NCBI GenBank assembly: GCA_026874595.1 | Contig: CM049320.1 | Location: 29,500,714-29,564,713, forward strand | Direction: 5' to 3' | Origin: Sipunculus nudus | Lineage: Eukaryota > Annelida > Sipuncula > Golfingiida > Sipunculidae | DNA: 64,000 nucleotides | Shown here: piece by piece, positions 1 to 8,597 of the stretch | Layout: each line of letters starts with the position of its first letter | Position numbering within the stretch: the first letter of the stretch is position 1 | Program-made: the position numbers and the translations under genes | Notes under the pieces: generated by a model | What the model was told of the DNA's origin: nothing | Databases searched by the model: none | The model's input: the letters and a program-made list of their open reading frames with translations, nothing else

Positions 1-1735
1 ATCATAATATGTTTCAGTAAACATAAATCAATTCACACACATACATATATGGCTGTGTCTGTTATGTTTGTGTGATAAATAATTAGCAGCTATATTGTTC
101 TAAATTCATGACAATGAGAATATTAGAACGAAAAAATATTCCCTAACTCATTGAACCGTTGAAGACAGTAGTCTCCGCTTTAATATAACCATCAGAACTA
201 TCCACAAATTGTGGCGAAAAATCAAGCCTAGATATAAAATTCAAATCCTAATATATAGAGCTATAAGAGAATTTGTTTTTGTATTGTTTTTTTAAATAAA
301 TGACAACAGAGATAAAAGTTTATCCAACAGGTGGCACAGCTACTTACATATTTAAAGGTGATTTTACCTGAAACTGACCGAATGTCAGGGCTAAATTTGG
401 GTTACATTTTTAGGCCTGCTTACGATGATAAACCTTAATGTAACATCATTATACGAAATAAATGTTGACATATTTTGCTAATACTTGGTAGTGTCATTAC
501 TCTAATGTACAGTGATGTAGTACTTTGGGAGGAAGAACCGTGTTACCGAGAGAAGCCAAGGGCAAGACTTAGCCGAATGGCCCGACCCCGATGTTTTCAT
601 AAAATGGTGAAGCCGATCGTTAAACTAGCATTCTTGCATACACAAAATTAAACATCTTTTAGCAATGCAAAAAAATAAAAAAGTGGATAAATAGGTTAAC
701 CTTTTTTATCATAAAAATACATTTTTAAAGTGATATTTTTGTTATATTTTGAAATATTACTTCACACACACATACTTACCGATACATGTATATATGACCC
801 ATTCCTTATCCAGCATACCTGATTGATGTATATAAGACCACATACATTTTGAGTAATAACCTTCTCCTTTGAGGTAATAATTAAACAAATTGGTTATTTT
901 TTGTGATGGTGTAAATCATTTTTGGTTTATGTTAGGCCTATCTTTATATTAATTTATTAAATACAGATCAATAGAGATTGGTCAAACATAAAATGTTGTT
1001 TAGATTCTGAGGCTGCAAATTCATTAATTGATCATCGGATGTCCAGTCTCCTCTGCGTGAAATTGTTAAATCTATCTTTGTCATGAAATCAACTGATAGG
1101 TGACAGTTGGAAAATAAACCAATAGCATTCTTCACATGGTTGGTATAAGGCGAGGGACTAGAATATTATTTAACCGAACATGTCTACTGTCCATTTTTTT
1201 AATGACCGGGCAGACTCAGTAAACTATATAACACATACAAAAGATAAATTAACTATTTACAATAAGTTATCTAAGTAATATATATATATATTTGTGTGTG
1301 GATGTGTATTGACAAAGGAAGATAAATAGGTAATAATAACATAATAAAATTACATGAAATTATATATTGTGAAATTATTTTAAAATATGAATAATATCTA
1401 ATTGTTAACTTGACAGCGTCATTCCGATTTGTATGCGGTCTGGAATTAATTATGGTCTCCTGAAAAAATAAAATATGTCATTATTCTCTTCGATGAAATA
1501 CTAAATAAAAATGATTCCATTGTACCATCTTTAGATGTTCATAAAATCAGCAGTCGTCCTTCAGTTGAACTTTTAATTCAACGAATATATGCCCAACCGA
1601 GGTGCTTCAAGAGTCGAAAACAAGTTTGAGTTCAGTTGAAGAAGAGGTTGAATGAAACGACACTGATTACACTGTGTTTTGAGAAGGCACAAGACCAGAA
1701 AACGCCCACTTAAACACGTGAAGTCTGTTATTGTT
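1..1735. other. Non-coding 3' flank of the preceding array copy (copy 0)
   Basis: The first bases align with the sequence about 1.1 kb downstream of the last exon of copy 1 (from about 12537). The last exon of copy 0 should therefore lie roughly 1.1 kb before the window. I see no gene here. The stretch contains short TA/TG runs (about 1278-1300) and otherwise unremarkable AT-rich DNA that is shared with every other spacer. Confidence 0.75.
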
Positions 1736-1905
1736 ATTTTCCGTACGCTACAGGTCGCAATTTTGCAGCAATTGATCTGAAACTTACAGGAAAAGTGTAA
1801 AATCGGTACCTGTCCAAGCCTGTTCTTTTTGGCCATGATCGGTCTAAGGCCAAGGTCACGGTTCTTGGCAACCGCTGGCGACTATGTCATGATTACATCT
1901 TGCAT
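1736..1905. mobile_element. Unit-specific ~170-bp insertion, unclassified
   Basis: All other units read straight from the 'gtctgttatt' side to 'tttacatt'; here about 170 bp intervene. The edges show a short imperfect repeat (ttgtt / tttgtt) that could be a target duplication. The insert is less AT-rich than its surroundings and contains an 'aaggccaaggtcacgg' block. No coding capacity or terminal inverted repeat is obvious. A SINE or non-autonomous element is possible, but the class is not established. Confidence 0.45.
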
Positions 1906-2334
1906 TTGTTTACATTGGGGTGTCATGTCAGGTGAAACCCCATCTGCCAATTAAAACCTATGCAATCTGACAATCCACTTCGGCACTAGAACTGGAAATA
2001 TCTACAAAAAATGCTCGATTTAATCAGAATAAAAATGAGAACAATAATATATGAATAATATATCAATAAGGCATTCGTTTTGTCTGAGAGAGAACCTCGC
2101 TCGAATAAACTAAAATTATCCAGTCTTTCCCAGCCAGCGGCGATAGGCACTGACAGATGGCCGGATGGTGAACAACTTCTTCAGGAATTGGATACAATAT
2201 GTAACGTATGATAATTTTTATGGTCACATTTGATTCCTTACGTTAAAATGCGTATGTCAGACAAATGGTTTACTGCATAATGGCCTAGAATTCAAGCATG
2301 ATGACCTTTTTTCATGATTTCGGGTGGTGTGTCT

Positions 2335-2845
2335 TGACGCTATCTTGCGGACCCTTGAAATACTCCGGGTGGGTCTTTAATATCAGGTCATTTTAAAACA
2401 TCATTCCACTCATATTGCATTCACGAAGAACTACTTAACTAAAAAATATAACGATTGGTTACACAGATTAAATGAATTTGCAGGGGCTTGGTCGAATGCT
2501 TTGCTCTAAGAAGCCATAACCAGGACATCCAGCTTTTTAAAATATCATTGGATTATTTGCTTCGTCATTCAATGAAGTTGTCATTCTTTATTATTAATAA
2601 CTGGTTACCTGATTTGGTACCTTGAGAGAAAATAAAATAAGAAATATACCTAGCTTGATATTGAATTAGCGATTTATTCTAATTTTAGCAATATATTTTC
2701 AGATGGAAACTGCATAAAGAGAAGAATTAATTATCCGTTTGTACTTCGATAGACGGACCTATCATGAGGGATCCTGCCTTCCGTCCTTATGCGTGAATCT
2801 ACCAACTGACTTGATAACCTTATATTAAAATATTATGAAACAGGT
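2335..2845. other. Spacer segment private to the first unit
   Basis: Between the shared anchors 'ggtgtgtcttgac' and 'attgtatgtttcatc' this unit has about 510 bp of unique sequence. The other long spacers have about 110-130 bp ending in a TA/TG microsatellite. Either this unit keeps ancestral DNA that the others lost, or it received an insertion. No ORF or repeat structure was recognised. Confidence 0.5.
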
Positions 2846-4700
2846 ATTGTATGTTTCATCAATTAAAATATCAAGATTGAAATCAATATTGAAAGAAATT
2901 TAATTCCATCGATGCACGCCACTGATTTCGCAATACAGTTGATTTATAGATATGCGCTTCTTGAAGAACACAAATACTTTCATTTTCTTATGATGTATAA
3001 AACCTAAGTCCTCGGATATTTTTTGAATATAGCCTTCTTTTCAGTGGTGGTAAATTGAGAATTGAAATTAAACGTTCAAGTGCCTTTAAATTAAATGGAT
3101 TAAAGCACTGTATAAACGTGTTGCAAACAGGTAACACCAATGTGAAACATGTTGCCCGCCTCCTAACGCTTGCTATATTCCTTTTCATATACCAACAACT
3201 TATTTTAATAGACATATGATATCATGTAGTTTTCGTGTCGTACTGTAATGCTGAAACAAAGGCATGTGGCAGTAACTGTTGGCATTTGTCTAGTGGACGA
3301 CCTGCGACCAACGATAATAGGATCAGCAAAGTCCAACATTTTCTCCTCCAACATGTAGAATAAAACAAATGTATCGTTTCATAATGGTAAATTAAGAAAA
3401 GGTTCGACAACACATGACTACAAATGTGAGAAAAGGAATGTGAGGAGGTGACAAATGACGGATAGTTATTATGGGTCTATTGTTGAAGTGTTTTGAGAAC
3501 TACACATATGTGGGATAAACATTGTAATGTACACATATGGGTCATAAGCTGTTAATGGAAGATTGATGCCTTGGGTATATAATTATTTCGTATGTGCTCG
3601 ACCTGCTCTCATGGATATTTATACATTGTGCCCTTAAAAGGGCCAAACCAGGATGACTTCGTTTTCCGCCAGTTATTGAAGATGTGGACAGATACACCTT
3701 GGTATCTGTGGACACTTCAATTGGTCGTGTAGTCTATGTTTGCATCATTTTTTTAAAGATATACATCATATATTTTTCTCTTAATAAAACAGTTTCACAT
3801 CATGCATTTTGGTTCTTGTCATCTGTGACGCAGTCCACTGAGAAAAAACCCGACCTCGACGACCCGTTGAAACGACTCTGGCTTCAGACGAATATTAATA
3901 CGTTTAATACAGGAAATCCCCCAGCCTAATTAATTTCCTGTATTTGCATTCACTAATCCGAGTCGTCCAAACGGAACAACTTTCAAACCTCGTTATACAT
4001 AAAAAAATATGTTTTTTTTTTCCTAACAAACAATTTGCTAAATTAAAACGGTGTTTGTCAGTTTGATTAAACTTTTGTTGGCACAATCCCGCTTATAACT
4101 CTATAAAGAAATCGCTAGAATGACGCCTGTCGTGTTTGCTAAAAAAAGATTCCGCGATTTTTACTTATATATTTATGTCTATTCTCCACTCAAAACGCAT
4201 CAGAAAACTAAACGGGCGAGTTAGTTGAAAATTATTGCAAGAACCATTTAATCATGGTAAAGCCGTTTAACGGTGAAGGTTTTGCTGTTTCCGATAATTC
4301 CTTGACAAGGAAGCTGTCTGTGGTATTCCGTAATCTTTGCGGTTCCCCGTGTATATATGAAGCAAGAAAGTTAAATTGAAATTGTACGAAACCATAATAT
4401 AAATACTATCCTTATTTATTATGACACATTTTGATGTTTGGGTGCAACTATATCTGAATTTATCTTGGACACTGATCCCGAACAAAATATAAAAGTCGAG
4501 TACAATAAGGAAACGTGCTCCCCGACTGCAGAGACACGTTTAGTTGGAAAATCACAAATCATTGTGAATGTCATATTTAATCATGTAATATATATGTAAT
4601 ATGAGACTTGTCCTGCATTAAATTGAAATATTGCCCTATACATAATATTGAAGGAATTCACTTAAAAGGATATCTGTTTTCTCACTGACTTAAGATATAT
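2846..4700. other. Spacer without recognisable genes
   Basis: This DNA is shared with all long spacers (for example 14793-16850, 25470-27570, 35655-37750, 52888-54980). Short open frames on both strands are preserved between recently duplicated units but broken by stops or frameshifts in the older ones, so I do not call coding sequence. Confidence 0.6.
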
Positions 4701-4739
4701 CCAATTGTTTTCTTGCTGTTTGTGTACTTTTTACTGCAT

Positions 4740-6035
4740 AGATTTCCGTGGGCACGCCATAATTTACCTAGTGGTCACAGACTTCAATATACACTGGGAC
4801 AATACAAGTTCCACACATGCAGCAGTCTTCTCAGAACGTGTTTAATCGACTGCCTGCATATAGCATGTGGTCACCCCCACTCAAACAGAAGGCCACATCC
4901 TAGATCTGCTAATGTTTCCCCCCGAAGACAATGTTGTACATTCTGTGAATCCAGGGTGATCCCATTTTTTATTACAACATTACCCTTCGCACCCTTACTT
5001 TAGGCATACCTACATTGTCTACTCAGAAAGCTCAGTCACGGAGCTGTTGAACAAGATATCAAGATGTCTACTCTTCTCCAAAACGATGGCATTCCACACG
5101 GCAACCTGCAAAACTGTAAAACAGCATTATGCTCAGTATCCTGAATAAGCATGCACCTAAAATGTCTGCCACTACCACATACAGGCCAAAATCGCCATAG
5201 ATTAATGTGAATAAGAATCGTGCAACAGAAGAGGTTCTTGAAGAAGTATGAACAATTGTTGAAGAGCAGTCACTTTCATGTGCATCGTGAGATGTACATG
5301 CACTGTTAACAGCTTGATCCAGACGGCTAAGGTCGCATATTGTCAAGACAGGATCACTCAGTGTGACAAGGTCCAGGAATGACATTTCAACATTGTGCAA
5401 GGTTTCAGGAGGCGGCCAGATGAGGAGAAAAAAAGACACCATCATGTCATCAAGCTGCAGACTTTAACAGTTAATTAATGGACAAGGTTTCAAATTCCAT
5501 GGCGGTTCCTGGAGAGAAGCGTTATATAACCACCCTTTCACAAATATGTCGAACCAGACCTGCCTGTCCCTTTTTATAGCCTCTCTCATTTAATTCTCTT
5601 TGATAGACTCTCTCAGCGGCAGGTCACAAAAAGTCATTTTTAATAGTTAAACCTGAACTGTCCGGGATGTTTATATGTCAATGGTCCCAAAGGGGTCAGT
5701 GCTTGGTCACTTTCTCTTTTCACTGTACACTGCTCCTATCTCTGACATTGTCGTTCTTTATTGGGTCTTCATCCATCTCTATGCAGATGATGATCAGCCA
5801 GGTATGACCTTTAGTTTCCATCCCTCATCTATCATTGACGAATAAATGGCCTCTGTGTAGAGGTGCATTGCTGTTCTCAATGCAAGGATTGTTTCGAAAA
5901 AGCTCAAACTAAACGGCAACAAGACATAACTCACACCGCTTACAGCACAGTGCATTATTGATGCAGGGAGTGGGTCATCAAATTATATTAAGAAAATCAT
6001 AAATGCTATTGAATTGTGAAATATTTTGCTCTTTT
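4740..6035 (+). mobile_element. Decayed CR1-like LINE fragment, interrupted by a later insertion
   Basis: Conceptual translation across several frames gives an endonuclease-like DFNIHWD near 4770-4790, a reverse transcriptase VPKGSVLG...LFSLYTAP block near 5692-5740 and the YADD catalytic box at 5780-5791. It is followed by the KLKLNGNKT motif near 5905. This order is typical of CR1/L2-type non-LTR retrotransposons. Many stops and frameshifts make it a fossil. A 468-bp segment present in the unit before copy 2 is missing here at about 5557-5561. The element resumes after the younger LINE at 7746 and fades near 7870. Confidence 0.8.
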
Positions 6036-6080
6036 TGAGAATAGATCTTCTCTTTAGACACAAATTTCCCCATAACGGTT
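6036..6080. repeat. Left target-site duplication of the younger LINE
   Basis: These 45 bp recur at 7746-7790 with one mismatch and bracket the inserted retrotransposon. The repeated sequence belongs to the older CR1-like remnant. Copies of the uninterrupted site occur in the other units, for example around 18650-18695 and 28876-28921. Confidence 0.9.
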
Positions 6081-6097
6081 GAATGAATGAATGAATG
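6081..6097 (-). repeat. Short tandem-repeat tail of the LINE
   Basis: Four tandem GAAT units on the plus strand (CATT/ATTC on the element strand) sit exactly between the target duplication and the element body. Several non-LTR families end in such microsatellite tails rather than poly(A). Confidence 0.8.
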
Positions 6098-6349
6098 TTT
6101 TATTCTGAAAATATAAGGCCTCAGGCCCATAATTCCATAAGTAATTACATAATACCATCCGAATACAATATGATGGTGATAAATAAACAATTGATTAAAC
6201 AAACAATTTCTTAATACATGCATTCAGAAGTATCAATGAATATAATAATATAGTTTAAGAGGTCATTACTGCAATGTACAATAAATAGAAATAAGATATT
6301 TGTATTCATTAATATTTAAGAAAACCATATTTCAAATTAAAACAATGCA

Positions 6350-6440
6350 CACATACAAGTACACGTATAAATATATATATACATGCACAAATATATATAC
6401 ACATACATACACATGCACATATATATCCACATTTAGAGAT
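6350..6440. repeat. Degenerate ACAT/ATAT-rich simple repeat in the LINE 3' UTR
   Basis: A run of imperfect ACAT, ATAC and TATA units lies inside the inserted element. The apparent Tyr/Thr-rich open frame over it is a by-product of the low-complexity sequence. Confidence 0.6.
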
Positions 6441-6592
6441 ATCTTTACATCTATAAATACGCAAATATTTAACAGGTTAGGATATCTGTCCAAAATACTT
6501 TATAGTACATTTTACAAGTATACTTTATGAAAGCTACTTTAATACTTCAACAATAAATAAATAAATAATAAATAAAGAAATTAAATACTGGC

Positions 6593-7745
6593 TTATATTT
6601 GATCATTTCTTCTTTTAAAAGCATGATATACAAAAGCTGCTAAATTATTAATGACTGCTGGGTTTTTATTTGTCATATGTGATACAAAAGATATTTTCCC
6701 ATGCTTAAAAAGGTATTTAATTCTCAAATCATTATATAGTGGACACTTCATCATAAAATGATATTCTGTTTCAACTAAAGCTTCACCATGATTTAAACAG
6801 AAGGGACAATTTCTCTCTGTCCAGTGTATCTTATCATGCCTTCCTTTTTCAATTTGCAGATTATGAGAGGAACATCTTAATTTGGCTAAACTGGTCTTGT
6901 AGTTAATATTCATAACAACTTTCAAATACATTTCCATGGTTAATAATGATTTAAACACTGAATATATTTCTAAACGTTTGTTACTTGAAATATTGTTTGA
7001 CCATTCTTGGGAATAAATATCCTTTAACCTTTGATGCAACTGTAACAGAAATAGTTGTGTATCCCCTAAGTCATGAAATATCCAAATATAACCGAAGCCA
7101 AGTGAAAAAAGTAGATTTTTAATTTTTGTTGCCCAAGTTTTCCTTCCAAGTTCATCTAGACGATATAGCTTATAATATAGTTGTTTGGGATATCTGTTTG
7201 GTGTAATTTTTAATATTTTTGTCCAATACTTAATACATCTAAATACATAATGAATTTTCAAAAGCAGTCTTCCACATTCACCAAGTGCCGCAGCTGTTGG
7301 TGATGAATAATTAATCTTTAGAATATACTTGCAAAATTTATTTTGTACTGATTCAATATTGTCACAACTTTCATGGCCCCATAGTTCACTACCATAGCAT
7401 AAAATTGGTAGCACCATCCGATCAAAAAGAAAGAGAGATTGGTCAATTGTTAAATGTTTATACCTACTTATAAATTGTTTAATCATAATAACAGCTTTAT
7501 TTGCTTGAATTCCCAAGTGTTCTTTCATTTTTGACCATTTTAGAAAACTTGTGAAAATTCCTCCTAAATATTTATAACTACTAACTACATCAATTGACTT
7601 TCCTTTATAATACCATTTTTCACATCTTCTCAAAACACCACCATTTCTAAACACAAGAATTTTTGTTTTGTTCATATTAACTTTCATTCCATATAAGTCA
7701 CAGAAAGTTTCTAATTTATTAATTTGCATTTGTAACAGGCCTTTG
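6593..7745 (-). pseudogene. Reverse transcriptase C-terminal fragment of the LINE
   Basis: The open frame covers about 383 codons with no internal stop and ends at 6593-6595. It begins downstream of where the YADD box would be. Visible motifs are LYGMKVNMNKTK, the SYKYLG block typical of the end of the LINE RT domain, a long conserved extension, and a C-terminal CPFC...H-X4-C knuckle (C-X2-C-X12-H-X4-C). The frame continues upstream to 7849, but those first 35 codons translate the target duplication and flanking DNA, not the element. Without the catalytic aspartates it cannot act as a polymerase. This is a dead-on-arrival copy. Confidence 0.9.
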
Positions 7746-7790
7746 TGAGAATAGATCTTCTCTTTAGACTCAAATTTCCCCATAACGGTT
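7746..7790. repeat. Right target-site duplication of the younger LINE
   Basis: Partner of 6036-6080; one mismatch (caa context 'gact' here, 'gaca' there). After it the sequence returns to the shared spacer. Confidence 0.9.
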
Positions 7791-8299
7791 ACTAATATAT
7801 GGACAATTTCGAAGCATAAACTCTCTTTTGATATTGACAGGAGCTTCAATAAAATGTCTTTTACCGCCTAAGATCTGTCATTCAAATTGACCCTATTGGT
7901 GTTTCTGTTCTGAAAGTTGACATAAATGTTGTCACAGTTAGGAGACGCTAATCATTATTGACAATTAGTGGAGCCTTGGCATTGACTGGCCTGACGTTGG
8001 ATGGAATGTCGTCAATTACACTTAATGGGGTTACACTCAAATAAATTGGCTTTACAGTACATTTAAATGTTTGTTAAGAATTGCATTTAAATTGTCTATC
8101 AAACTGTCAGTTCTCATCTATCTGTCATAAGTTGTTCCATCGGAATATAGTATGGAAATCATCAAGTTCAGACATCTGCAAATGTTTTTGAGCACAGATA
8201 TACAATAAAGGTCGATTTAAATGCTTCAATAAAGTGGTTATAATATCTTTTGAAATCCGATTTGCATTGCCCGAGTCCATTATTCGGTGAAAAAAGAAC

Positions 8300-8398
8300 G
8301 GCTGAACATTTGTTCTTCTAGTGACATGAGACCAACCATTAAATACATTCTAGAAATAAACCCACAACGAGAGCGTTCCCGGTGTTGAATGCTGAAAT
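8300..8398 (+). promoter_or_regulatory. Conserved proximal upstream region with a GAACA-TT-TGTTC dyad
   Basis: A 12-bp dyad GAACATTTGTTC lies at 8304-8315, 95 bp before the start codon. It is present at 19210, 29436, 39611, 46631, 56846 and 63861, always 94 or 95 bp upstream of the ATG. A TTCTAGAA element (8348-8355), the minimal inverted pair of a heat-shock element, follows about 44 bp later. There is no convincing TATA box; 'taaata' near 8341 is the nearest candidate. Regulatory function is inferred from fixed position only, because the units are recent duplicates. Confidence 0.35.
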
Positions 8399-8459
8399 AT
8401 GGCAAAACTTATCTTTTTGATAGCAGTGAATACTTTATATCTTAGTCTTTGGTCAGAAG
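8399..8459 (+). CDS. Copy 1 exon 1: signal peptide
   Basis: Encodes MAKLIFLIAVNTLYLSLWSE and the first base of the next codon, then a gtaaag donor. The basic N-terminus followed by a hydrophobic core of about 15 residues fits a secretory signal peptide, with cleavage likely around WSEA. The ATG is preceded by aaat. The exon is open in all six complete copies and in the visible part of the seventh. Confidence 0.82.
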
Positions 8460-8541
8460 GTAAAGTTCACTTAGTTTCTTGAGACTAATAAACGGGGAAA
8501 AATGCACTTTGTTTTCATTTCCTCGTATACTTAAACATGCT

Positions 8542-8597
<56 letters not shown>

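Larger units (their letters stand above)
6081..7745 (-). mobile_element. 5'-truncated non-LTR retrotransposon insertion
   Basis: A 1,665-bp minus-strand insertion is found only in the spacer before copy 1. Its 3' end abuts the left target duplication with a (CATT)n-type tail at 6081-6097. It contains about 510 bp of AT-rich 3' untranslated DNA and the C-terminal part of an ORF2-like protein. The 5' end is truncated just past the reverse transcriptase catalytic core, so the copy could not have mobilised itself. An open frame and a nearly perfect target duplication suggest a fairly young insertion. The LINE clade is not resolved from this fragment. Confidence 0.9.

Noticed and set aside
4713-5003. 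A 96-aa plus-strand ORF as a host protein
   Set aside because: It lies out of frame over the endonuclease part of the CR1-like remnant.
7746-7849. First 35 codons of the long minus-strand frame as the N-terminus of the LINE protein
   Set aside because: This part translates the target-site duplication and spacer; the element ends at 7745.
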